Both the position numbers and the translations under genes were made by a program. From NCBI GenBank assembly GCA_012656075.1, contig JAAKBF010000324.1, positions 1,488,001 through 1,552,000 of the forward strand: a DNA stretch of 64,000 nt, in the 5' to 3' direction. Of this stretch, positions 54,765 to 64,000 are shown in pieces. A model generated the notes under the pieces. It had not been told where the DNA came from, did no database searches, and saw nothing but the letters and a program-made list of their open reading frames with translations. The first letter of the stretch is position 1; the number at the start of each line of letters is the position of its first letter. This stretch comes from Phytophthora hibernalis (taxonomy: Eukaryota > Oomycota > Peronosporomycetes > Peronosporales > Peronosporaceae).

Positions 54765-55851
54765 TGTGGTGTTGCAAAACACACAAATTCGTCAGATGTG
54801 GACTTCTACCTTGCAATCACAACAATCGCCGAGTTAGGTCGGCGTTGTTGGCCTGCGCTGGGTTGTTCCCCACGCGATCCGGCCCTTCCGGGACAGGTAA
54901 TGTCTCGTCTCCGTCGAATATCAGCTAATCAAGCAGCCAAAAATCTTCCAGAGACCAACCGAACTCGGCTGGCTCCGTTCACGTCTTCCCATGCCCTTCA
55001 ACAAAGGATGGACGACGGCGCGCTAGAGCTTTTACGGGTCGCCGAGGCAAAAGCTACTCGGCTGAAAGTGTCACGGCACCCGGGCTATCCGGAGTACGGA
55101 CTCGCCGAGTTCGGCGAGATTTGTCTTCGCGCTTGGCGAGATGCGCCCTTCCCCGGGCCGACCGTTATCTCTTGGCGCTACCCTACAAGCTATGCCTCTC
55201 GTGTGTCGACAGCAGTCATAATCCAGCCCGTGCAGGGACTTACCGGAGAGGTCTACACTTGTCTTGGACTTAGAAAATTCTGCTCTGTTGGTTCTGTTAT
55301 CTTCTGAGGACCTGAAAGGTCCTTTTCTTGGTTTCCTACATATCCTATACAAATATCAAATGAAATGGAGTCGTTTCAACCTCGTCCGACTCCTCAGCCG
55401 AGTTCGCTGGCTCTGAAATCCAGTAGATGCCCCTTGAGCTCGGCCTCTGTCCGTTGGCGCGTTACCATACGATCTTCTAGCATGCGGTGGTCGTTATGGA
55501 TCTCCGTCGACCCTTCAGCCGAGTTCCGCGTCTCTCCGGCGTCTGCGCCGCCCCTCCAGCCTGGTGCCGACTGTTGAGCTCGGCTATTATCCGGACAACC
55601 GTATCCGGAACAATCCGCCGAGTTGGTACCGGGAATTTCGGTTCCTAAGTTCCCACTGGGTCGTACTGTTGATCTCTTCTCCTTAGACTTGGCTCGGACT
55701 CTATTTACCGTAATCTTCTGGTCCTAAGACCGCGCTTTGGTGGGCATAGCAGAGTCACTACCGTGCATCATCATTCCTAAGGATCCACCACTCCTAGGTC
55801 AGGATGGTCCTAGTTGAGGCGTGTGCCGAAACTCGAAATTACTACACCACA
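54765..55851 (-). repeat. LTR (3' LTR in element orientation)
   Basis: 1087 bp, ends TGTGGTGT and ACACCACA. Contains seven exact GCCGAGT/ACTCGGC words. A 169-codon open frame on + (54798-55307) is present but is broken in the other LTR, so I do not treat it as a gene. Confidence 0.88.
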
Positions 55852-55909
55852 ACTGCCCCGGTTATGATGTGAGCCGGGCTGGTGAGCGTTAAAACCTTGT
55901 TCAGTCGCT

Positions 55910-58900
55910 TTGCATCTTGTGGTATACCACACCGTTGGCAGTCGTCAAATTGCCCGATGTCTATCCCTTCACAACCATCGTCTTCGGTTCGTGTTCTTCC
56001 TGGGATTATTGGCAGGTATGCGTACTGACTCGTTGTGTTCTCCAGACTGTCACCTTATCTCTTCCCCGACCATGTTGTCACCTCCACGAGATGAGGATCC
56101 GTCCGCCGAGTCGGGGGTTAGTGGAACCAGCGCTTCTGGGGTCGGTAATGGTCAGGAGAGCTTGGCCATTGATCTGACAACTTCCCAGGAGACTGGTCCT
56201 GATTCTGAACCACCCTCTCGCCCGCATCCTCCTCGTTCGTCGAGTGACACCACTTCGGACGCTATAAATCAGTCGGGCTCGGCAGAACGAGTGAGCCTTG
56301 CCTCTCTCGAGACTCTTCTACAGGAGGAAATGACCCAACGTCGGGCTGAGAACGCCGACTTAGCTCGATTTGGGCTAACTCGGCCTCTTGGGCTGTCGAA
56401 CCGCATCCCTCGCCACGCCTTGCTTAATTCTCGAAGTACCGAGCAGATATTGGATGCGCTGCGTGACGATTACCAGCTCGCGGATAAATCGGCGGCGGTA
56501 GCCGAGCTTCAAACCGATCTTCATGCTGCCAGCACCATGAATGCTGCTTTAACTCGCCGGCTGGACTCGGCTGCAGTATCGAAGGTTGAGTTGGAATCCC
56601 AGCTTAAAGTGGCCCAACAGGAGCGTGACGTCTGGAAAGTCGAGGCTTCCAAACCCACTCCTCTATTGGCGTCGCTTCGCAAAATGCTAGCTGAGTCGAC
56701 TGCTGCTCTTAATCAAGTGAAGCAGTCTCAACAAGCCGAAGTCGACTCGGCTTTTTCTCACGTAGCAAATTTCAGGCAACAAGTCATGGATCGCAATAAG
56801 CAGATCGAGTTTCTTCCACAAGGCTATCGCCGAGATGGATGCAGCTTTCTCCATCCTCCAGGGGATTTCCTCTAAACATTTTCAACAGCTTCAAGAGTCA
56901 ACTCGAGCATTGTGTGTTGGTAACACCCAACCTCTCCGCTTTGCTCGGACAGTCATCGCCGACCAGCGCGCTGTCATCCTTCGTCAGAAGCGAGTGATTC
57001 AGCGCCAAGGGATCATTCCCTGCATGACCCACACATGGCTGCTGCTGCTGGCGGGGTGGAAGCTCCGGGATTAGCTTCAGCTGACTTTCTCCTTAATGCT
57101 CGTCTTTGTCGGTTATTAGCCGAGAAGTTTCCGGAGATATCTGTCGTGAGACTCGTACCCTCGATGTTGTCTTAACGTCCTCGCAATGTCGCTTTTTCCT
57201 CGGTTTTCCCAAGCTTCTTGCGCGTCCTCCACGTCCGCGGCGGTTCTCACCCATGTGGTTGACTCGGCTGCTCCATCGTCGAATTCCGATCGCGTCCGGA
57301 CTCGTCGAGCCAAGAGTATCGAGGCTCTTCGCCGAACTCCTCTGACCCAGTTGAAGTCCCATGAGCGGTTGCGGCGATATGCCAATCCCAAATCCCTTAC
57401 GGCCCCTGGGTTTCGTAGGCGTAAAGTAGTCCCACCTCTTCAACCATATTCTCGCCCGCTTCCAGGTGAGGAGGGATACGAGAGGTTAATGCTCTGCTAG
57501 GGGTCCTGACCCATTCCTAGATGAGGTAATGGAGATGTCGGACACTGAAGCTCTCCATCCTTCGGCTCAAGTATCCAAGTCTCCGTCTCGGCGCCAATCT
57601 CAACTGCGATGCCAACCTCCTAGTGTTGCCACTGGGTATTTTCGGAAGGTGATGCTCTCTCGACCGTACTCGACGGGTATGATTCTCCAGTTCCGCCGAG
57701 CGTCACTTCGCTTTCCAAGTATAATGCAAAGGAGGTGGAGGTTGATGCCCTTGGTCAGCTCGCCGAGTCTCTACCAGCGCAGACCACTCAGCAGGATAAC
57801 GTTGTCTTCAACTTGTCCGGATGCTAGTGTCGAAAAGTCCACCTCGGTGCTTGATCTCGGCGAAGTTATTTCGACAGGGGTGGACTCGGCTAATGCTGGT
57901 TTAATCTCGTATACTTCGTCGTGAAGGATGTCGTTTTCTCCTTTCTCCAGGGAATATCCTCCAAATAATTCCAGCAGCTTCAAGAGTCGGATCAGGCACT
58001 ATGTGATGGTAACACCCAGCCTCTCTGCTTCCCTCGGGTGGTAATCGCCGACTAGCGCGCCATCATCCTCCTTCAGAAGCGGGTGATTCAGCATAAATGG
58101 TTCATCCCGATGCAGTATCCTGACATGGCTGGTGGTGCTGCTGCTGCAATAGTTCCCCTGTTGCGCCTTGCCAACTAATCTGCCGTTATAGCCGAGCGAT
58201 GGGCGGATCGCCATTCTTCAACCACCACGAATTCGGTTTTGACTCGACGTCAGGACACAGCTTCCGCCACCAAAGCTCACTGGGAGTCTCAGCTAAAGAC
58301 ATAGATAAAGAAGTGTGATACATGGAAGGTTGAAGCGTCCAAGTCAGATTCCCGCTTGGCGTCACTCCACAACCCCCTGAAGGAGCACTTAATCATCGAG
58401 CTGGTCTCAAGCTTCATGGTACTGCTCTTGGTTTGTCTTCGGCAGCCAGGACCCCCTTTCCGCCATAGGCTGTCTTCTCGGGAGTTTACACATCGACTGC
58501 TCAGCTGTTAACCCCATCGGTTCTACTTGGTTCGGCTGGTCGCCCTCGGCTTCCCACTGTACTCGCGCGTGGCATTGTAAACATCGCGAGCCTTCGACGA
58601 GCTCTAATGCTTGCTCAGCAACTCGGCTGTTGGCTTGCTCTGGGTCAAAATCGCCGCTGCTTGCTCGACCGAGTTCCAGAAACATCCGCCGAATCTCCAT
58701 CACTGTCATCACTTTGACGCTCGGTCGTGTGTCTCCTCAGAAATTTAGTTGGGTACCTGTTGAACTCCGCTCGGGCAACCTGCTGCAATTATGCCATCGA
58801 GACAGTCCCGATGGACAGGTCCACCAGGTACACGGAACTCGACGATCCGCTCGGCGAGGAGCTCAAGATGCCAGATGTTGAAACTTGAGCCTATGGATAG

Positions 58901-59410
58901 ACTGACACCTCTCGTACTGAATCCTTCTTCGTCGGTCGTATTGGTCGGTCGTTAATATATTGGTCTGGGTATATCAAAAATCTGGAAAGGTTTTGGTGGG
59001 TACAAATCCGAACCCATCTCCATAAAACGCCCAGGAAAGTTGGACATGGACAGGCCAGCACCGATGTTCAAAGCTTTCGACTCGGCTGTGAGCACCTCTT
59101 GCGAGGATGAACCGGTTCCTCGAGTCGAGTATTAAATTATTGCAACTCGGCAGGTTGAAGGACGCGAGCCTTGGCGAGATTGGTGGTTAACTGTCCCAGC
59201 CACGCACCCGTTCAATGCGTGCTTTTTCTCTCGCGACGTGGTATTCATGTTGTTCTGCCCCTGTTGTGGTACAGCCTCGTGTGGTTGAAGATACGGTGGA
59301 AGGTAATGTGGACCTCCATTAGTCCTCGCCGAGTAGCCTTCCCGTCAATGCTCAACCTCGTGGACACCGCGATGGAATTGGTATCTTCTGTGACCAAGGA
59401 AGGGTGAGCT
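55910..59410 (+). pseudogene. Antisense ORF of the nested LTR element
   Basis: 55910-56875 is open for 321 codons, with a likely start at MLSPPRDEDPSAESGVSG near 56072 and a coiled coil (ELESQLKVAQQERDVWKVEA) like copy C. Later segments lie in changing frames. 57925-58400 repeats parts of the coiled-coil region in diverged form (VIQ... and DTWKVEASKSDSRLASL). Near 59171 EPWRDWWLTVPATHPFNACF carries the C-terminal landmark shared with copies A, B and C. Convergent with the pol remnant. Confidence 0.65.
57925..58400 (+). repeat. Diverged duplicate of 56551-57062
   Basis: CCAGCAGCTTCAAGAGTCGG...GGTAACACCCAGCCTCTC parallels CAACAGCTTCAAGAGTCAAC...GGTAACACCCAACCTCTC at 56881-56935. A second part (58240-58400) parallels 56551-56740. 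The two parts are in the opposite order in the duplicate. Confidence 0.7.
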
Positions 59411-59719
59411 CAGCATAGTTGTAGGTTCAGCTGCCCCTGTTTCCAGATCGCCGGAAGAGTATCTCGGCTTGCCTGATTTGCGGTGCGATTTTTCTTCGGT
59501 ACATCGATCTTCGACCGTAATTCTCCGGGCCGCCGCGTTGACCTATCTTCGTCAAGCAGCAAGGAGTCGGCCATGTACATCTTTGGCAGACGCTGCTGCA
59601 GCATCACAGGAAATTCGCCAAGTTCCCCTCCTTCATTCTCCAGTTCTTCGTTTTAGTTCGCCGGTCTCCTCAGTCTCCTAGTGCCCTAGCACTCCATTTC
59701 ATAATCAATTAATATGCAA

Positions 59720-59835
59720 TTTTGACGCAGTAGATTCATAGCTTGGATCAGCCTGCTGTCTTCACCGATCTGCCGTAATTTTGAAACAGTAGCCTTTTCA
59801 ACTCGGCTCGGCCTGTTATCTTCACCGATCCGTTT
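59720..59835 (+). repeat. Two-copy repeat downstream of the pol remnant
   Basis: CAGCCTGCTGTCTTCACCGA near 59749 and CGGCCTGTTATCTTCACCGA near 59810 lie in two related units of about 60 bp, each starting with an AATTTTGA(C/A) and CAGTAG word. Position matches the direct repeat after pol in copy B. Confidence 0.65.
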
Positions 59836-59856
59836 CACTTCATTTCGCGCAAAAGT

Positions 59857-60300
59857 TTAGGCGTCATCTGCAACTTGCACCAATTGCAGACGTGTTTCTT
59901 GTTTCTTTTGTTGCAGGTAGTCGAAAATCAACCTACCACAGGACACATTGACTCGAGCATGTGACTGCTTCGTACTCGGCGTGTCCACATTCAAGAATGT
60001 CTTCGAGATCTGAGGCGGATGGACCTCAGGTTCGACATCTTGATCATCATCGTCCGCATTCCAATTGAAGCGTCAATTCCTCCAATGTGCCCAGTGTCTC
60101 TGAACTAAACTCCTCGGACTCGGTTTTCTCCTCCATTACTTCATCGCTTCCTTGGACTAGGGTATCTTCATCAAACTGTATGCTTCGTTCCTCACTCTCC
60201 ATCACATCCATGGCTGCTGTCGCAGCTGAGTTCTCCGATTTCACCAAATCCACCGAGTCGCTTCCCCGAGGGGGTCCTTCACTGTAGCCGAGTTGTAGTC
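59857..60300 (-). pseudogene. Pol remnant: chromodomain end only (nested element)
   Basis: Reads on -: VNVSCGRLIFDYLQQKKQET and RLQLVQVADDA, TAA at 59857-59859, the same tail as SCGGLLFDYLRQKK...QVADKC of copy A. Upstream is an acidic stretch (MDVMESEERSIQFDEDTLVQ). RT, RNase H and integrase are gone, so the element must borrow them. Confidence 0.75.
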
Positions 60301-60438
60301 ACTCGGCGTGTTCTCTGCTTTGACCATCATCACTTCTTCTTCGCACCCTCTTCTTCTCACCCTTCAAATTGCTCGAAACTTGATTTGCTGGTACCTTCGG
60401 AAGCTAGATCACTCCTGTTCCCGTGTCGCGGCACCTGT

Positions 60439-61523
60439 TGTGGTGTTGCAAAACACACAAATTCGTCAAATGTGGACTTCTACCTTGCAATCACAACAAT
60501 CGCCGAGTTAGGTCGGCGTTGTTGGCCTGCGCTGGGTTGTTCCCCACGCGATCCGGCCCTTCCGGGACAGGTAATGTCTCGTCTCCGTCGAATATCAGCT
60601 AATCAAGCAGCCAAAATCTTCCAGAGACCAACCGAACTCGGCTGGCTCCGTTCACGTCTTCCCATGCCCTTCAACAAAGGATGGACGACGGCGCGCTAGA
60701 GCTTTTACGGGTCGCCGAGGCAAAAGCTACTCGGCTGAAAGTGTCACGGCACCCGGGCTATCCGGAGTACGGACTCGCCGAGTTCGGCGAGATTTGTCTT
60801 CGCGCTTGGCGAGATGCGCCCTTCCCGGGCCGACCGTTATCTCTTGGCGCTACCCTACAAGCTATGCCTCTCGTGTGTCGACAGCAGTCATAATCCAGCC
60901 CGTGCAGGGACTTACCGGAGAGGTCTACACTTGTCTTGGACTTAGAAAATTCTGCTCTGTTGGTTCTGTTATCTTCTGAGGACCTGAAAGGTCCTTTTCT
61001 TGGTTTCCTACATATCCTATACAAATATCAAATGAAATGGAGTCGTTTCAACCTCGTCCGACTCCTCAGCCGAGTTCGCTGGCTCTGAAATCCAGTAGAT
61101 GCCCCTTGAGCTCGGCCTCTGTCCGTTGGCGCGTTACCATACGATCTTCTAGTATGCGGTGGTCGTTATGGATCTCCGTCGACCCTTCAGCCGAGTTCCG
61201 CGTCTCTCCGGCGTCTGCGCCGCCCCTCCAGCCTGGTGCCGACTGTTGAGCTCGGCTATTATCCGGACAACCGTATCCGGAACAATCCGCCGAGTTGGTA
61301 CCGGGAATTTCGGTTCCTAAGTTCCCACTGGGTCGTACTGTTGATCTCTTCTCCTTAGACTTGGCTCGGACTCTATTTACCGTAATCGTCTGGTCCTAAG
61401 ACCGCGCTTTGGTGGGCATAGCAGAGTCACTACCGTGCATCATCATTCCTAAGGATCCACCACTCCTAGGTCAGGATGGTCCTAGTTGAGGTGTGTGCCG
61501 AAACTCGAAATTACTACACCACA
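60439..61523 (-). repeat. LTR (5' LTR in element orientation)
   Basis: 1085 bp, same ends as the other LTR. Two bases shorter through one A less (near 60613) and one C less (near 60825). On the element strand, GGTGCCGCGACACGGGA lies a few bases inside the LTR border and is a candidate primer-binding site. Confidence 0.88.
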
Positions 61524-61527
61524 CTAA
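61524..61527 (+). repeat. Right target-site duplication (CTAA) of the nested LTR element
   Basis: CTAA directly after the LTR, matching 54761-54764. The coding sequence of copy C resumes here. Confidence 0.8.
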
Positions 61528-63413
61528 CCCCTCGGTCAGTACTCCATGTGTCTGGACTTACTGCTGGGTCGCCACCGAGCTCCTCGGTCAGTTCGTCGTC
61601 GGGGTCGCCGACGCCACCGCCTCCGCCTGGGTCTCCACCGAGTCCTCCGCCTGGATCTCCACCGAGTCCTCCGCCTGGATCCCCGCCGAGTCCTCCGACC
61701 CCGGCCGAAGTCATTGACTTGTCGGGTGACGAAGTCGATACCGATCCTCGGACGGCCGCGATCCTCGCTTATGGATCGTTTTCTTCAGCAGTGGTTTCAC
61801 CGTCTCGTCGGGATGGTCGGCCCACACGCAGTGCGTCGGTATTGACCACTTTGCGGTCCCAGAGGGAACTGGAGACTCTGGAGGCGTCCGATGACTTCAT
61901 CATCGGATCCCCGTCATCGTCTGAGTCTCAGGGTCACCAATTGTTCCGGCTTCACCCAAAAGCTCGGTGACCCCGACGCCGCCAGTGTCGTCGCAGACGG
62001 CCTCGGCCGTGACTCCATCGACTCCGACGGTCTCGGCTCCACCTGATCCGACTCCACCGAGCGTGCCGGCTGTTCCTGTATTGCAAGCGGTCTCCGCATT
62101 ATTGCCGTCGTCGGGTGGAGTACCGATCACCTCCTCGGTCACAACGCCTGTAATCTCGGTGGTGGTCTCTACTCCGGTTCCTGCGATTGTGGTATCGGCG
62201 GGACCCACCGATGGTTCGACACCTCCTGCTGCCGCCGCTCAAGGGCATACACCGAGGTCACGGTCGGGTCTCCGGCGGTCACACACCCAAGTGACGGCTA
62301 CGCTTTCCACGGTTCCTGGCACCGACCCAAGTACTTTCGCGCCGGCTGTGCCTACTGCGCCAAGGACACCGTCACATCGCCTTGCTCTGATGGCCGGGCC
62401 GTATTTGACGCCTGGGTTCGTTGCTCCGGGCGCCCAGGCGGCCTGGTGCCAAATTCACAATAGTAGCCTGACTCCACCTATTGCCAAGGGTGTCTAGGCC
62501 CCGTGCTCGGTGGCCGGCATCCAAGCTATTGCGGATTGGACCAATCCAGCCCATCCCTGGCAGCAAATGCGGTTGAAGATGCCGGAGCGACCATGTTGTT
62601 TCGCTATTGACCAACACCCACTTGGCACTAAGATTTCGACTCGCGCCACCGGCCTGGCTCGGTCCATCAAGATGTGGCGCCAATTTCAGGGTATATTCAC
62701 GGACCGGACCGAGAAGGCGGACCTGGGCCTAGCACTGTGGGAGCGCCGCCACTGGGCTCAGGTTGCTGCGGTTGAAACGTACCTTCGGAGTATGGCTCAG
62801 TGACTTGGGGCTGGTGATCCCTCGGTCGGCGTGCTTGGACTGAGTACAACAAAGCTCGGAATCTCCGGGCAGACCGGCTACGCCAGCAAATGGTGTATCG
62901 GTGTTGGGAGTGGTGTGTCAAACGCCCCGGCAATCCTCGTGAAGCACAGACCGAGCTTTTGTTGGAGCCCAGCTACCTCCAATACTCGTTCGAGGTGATC
63001 GAGTGGGCTCCGACGTCCGAGGACTGGGTTGGTGAACTCTTCATTCTGGATTCGCGCCAGCTCTGGCGGGACTGTTGGGTGGACGCACCTTCCAGCCATC
63101 TGTACAACACGACGTTCGCGCCGTGCAACCCTCCGGTGCCTTTGTTCGTGCCCGTGGTATGACCGAGGCGGAGGTAATTTCGGAATTATGGTGGATCCGT
63201 CGTTACCACAAGCCTCGGTCGTGTCCCCTGGGTAGCTCAAGCTTCGGTGTGGCTGCTTCTCCAGGACTTACTGACGATGAAGAAAAGGGTGAAAGTCAAG
63301 CCGAGGGCTCGGCCGCTCCTGCTGCTACTCCAACGCCAACCGACAGTTCCACGTCAGGACAGACCTCGAATTTGGATGTGTTGGCTTACCTTGCTTCCTC
63401 TGCTGACATCTAG
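61524..63413 (+). pseudogene. Antisense ORF, C-terminal part (copy C)
   Basis: First a Pro-rich stretch of PPGSPPSPPPGSPP repeats, then FSSAVVSPSRRDGRPTRSAS and ELETLEASDDFIIGSPSSSE as in copy B. A long Thr/Pro/Val region follows. The conserved part begins with QAIADWTNPAHPWQQMRLKM near 62520, then ADLGLALWERRHWAQVAAVE near 62720, RQQMVYRCWEWCVKRPG near 62880, and DSRQLWRDCWVDAPSSHLYN followed by TTF near 63050-63115. Ends with an acidic Ala/Pro/Thr tail. Frame changes and a stop near 62803. Confidence 0.75.
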
Positions 63414-63775
63414 GCCTCGGTCGTGTGCTTCTGTGCTTCCTCATTCATTCCTCTTGCTAATCTCGTTCGGTCCGAGCTCCGTAGCTCATTACGGGTGTAG
63501 TTCAGGCTCCAGTAATTCCACTTAATCCAAATCCACTTCGAGTTCGTTCACATCATATACAAACTATAATGCAGTAGTCATCTTCGTCTGACGCTACGGG
63601 CCGCATAATTCCCGCAGGCAGTTCATCTCGTCACTTCGCCGTCACAAACCGAGCCTCCGAGGAGACTTAGTCGCTCAGTGGTCAGTGACTTCCATTCTGG
63701 TACAGTATCATTTTCGTCTGCTTCCACGGGCTGTACCAACCCCGTAGGCAGTTCAATCCTCAGTAGCGATTCGAG
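63414..63775. other. Region between antisense ORF and pol (copy C)
   Basis: Non-coding. From about 63513 to 63775 it is the exact complement of 50717-50980 in copy B, including the imperfect direct repeat. Confidence 0.8.
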
Positions 63776-64000
63776 CTAGTCCTCGTCGGTCACCTGAACC
63801 ATTTGGAGTCGTCGCTCGCTGCGTCGAGCCCGCAAATAGTCGTAGAGCAACCCGCCGCACGACAAGTTCGATGCTGGTTCCCAGGTAGGTTCGTCGTGGC
63901 CGATCCACTTCACCTTGAACCCTCTGACCGCGCGATTGGTGCTCGTTGTTAGCGGTGATCGGTCGTCCAGAATAGCCTCAACTTCATATTCGCCTGCCAC
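63776..64000 (-). pseudogene. Pol C-terminus with chromodomain (copy C, cut by window edge)
   Basis: Encodes EYEVEAILDDRSPLTTSTNR, FKVKWIGHDEPTWEPASNL and the tail QMVQVTDED, identical in protein to copy B. The remainder of pol lies beyond 64000. Confidence 0.88.

Larger units (their letters stand above)
54765..61523 (-). mobile_element. Nested, young non-autonomous LTR retrotransposon
   Basis: Two LTRs of 1087 and 1085 bp in direct orientation with TG...CA ends (TGTGGTGT...ACACCACA), flanked by CTAA. They differ by about four substitutions and two one-base homopolymer gaps, so the insertion is recent. Only the last part of a chromodomain pol remains (59857 to about 60300 on -), which sets the element orientation to -. 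A plus-strand antisense ORF fills the rest. GGGGCAG next to the left LTR (read on -) would serve as polypurine tract. Confidence 0.88.
53521..64000 (-). mobile_element. Ty3 element copy C, inverted relative to copy B, split by an LTR element
   Basis: Pol reads on - from beyond the window edge to 63776. The antisense ORF reads on + from 53675 to about 63413, and is interrupted at 54764/61524 by the nested LTR element. Removing that element and one CTAA joins the two halves. Tail to tail with copy B. LTR limits not determined. Confidence 0.82.

Noticed and set aside
54798..55307. 169-codon open frame in the LTR as a gene
   Set aside because: The matching frame in the second LTR is broken by two one-base gaps, and it has no domain; it may be chance or an assembly effect.
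1..64000. tRNA, rRNA or other structured RNA genes
   Set aside because: No cloverleaf with A/B boxes or rRNA segment was seen on either strand by eye.

Overview
The window is nuclear DNA of a zoospore-forming oomycete, most likely Phytophthora or a close Peronosporales relative. This rests on the spliced eukaryotic genes with 60-80 bp introns, an oomycete-style bZIP, a tubulin polyglutamylase, a large L1-like LINE and Ty3 elements with two RNase H domains plus a chromodomain. No RNA genes, CRISPR arrays or bacterial-type operons were seen.

Layout. (1) 1-6.5 kb: Ty3/gypsy copy A, pol on +, followed by an antisense ORF on -. (2) 7.4-12 kb: a second, different Ty3 chromovirus, gag to chromodomain on +, decayed. 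(3) 13.7-26.45 kb: a LINE on -, flanked by a 15-bp target-site duplication. It encodes ORF1, an OTU-like protease domain, an endonuclease and a reverse transcriptase. A pogo-like DNA transposon sits in the RT at a TA, and two internal inversions have scrambled the RT. (4) 27.2-46.4 kb: the host gene island: SNW1/SKIP splicing factor, a Ser/Thr-rich GPI-type secreted protein, a GxxExxY PD-(D/E)XK protein, a multipass membrane protein, a TTLL polyglutamylase, a long coiled-coil protein, a bZIP factor, RRS1, a selenoprotein-K homologue with Cys, mitochondrial ribosomal protein bL27, and several small unidentified genes. (5) 47.5-49.3 kb: low-complexity DNA and a SWIM-finger transposase scrap. (6) 49.3-64 kb: two copies (B on +, C on -) of a second dual-RNase-H-type Ty3 family lying tail to tail. 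C is split by a nearly intact non-autonomous LTR element (54765-61523, LTRs about 1.09 kb, CTAA duplication).

The strongest unexplained system is in the Ty3 elements A, B, C and the nested element. Each has, just after the end of pol and on the opposite strand, a long ORF ending in the same conserved domain (Trp-Arg-x-x-Trp ... His-x-x-Asn-x-x-Phe). In copy C this antisense gene has a GT-AG intron that keeps the frame. The nested element has lost almost all of pol yet kept the antisense gene. These elements are also densely studded, on both strands and in all frames, with short words built on CTCGG that differ by family: CTC(G/A)(G/A)CGA in A, ACTCGGC in the nested element and CCTCGGTC in B/C. 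A self-encoded DNA-binding or anti-silencing factor is one possible explanation; that is inference.

Caution: nearly every conserved host gene needs one or more single-base restorations, usually in homopolymers, to keep its frame. The assembly therefore probably carries systematic one-base deletions, and a frameshift alone is not evidence of a pseudogene here.
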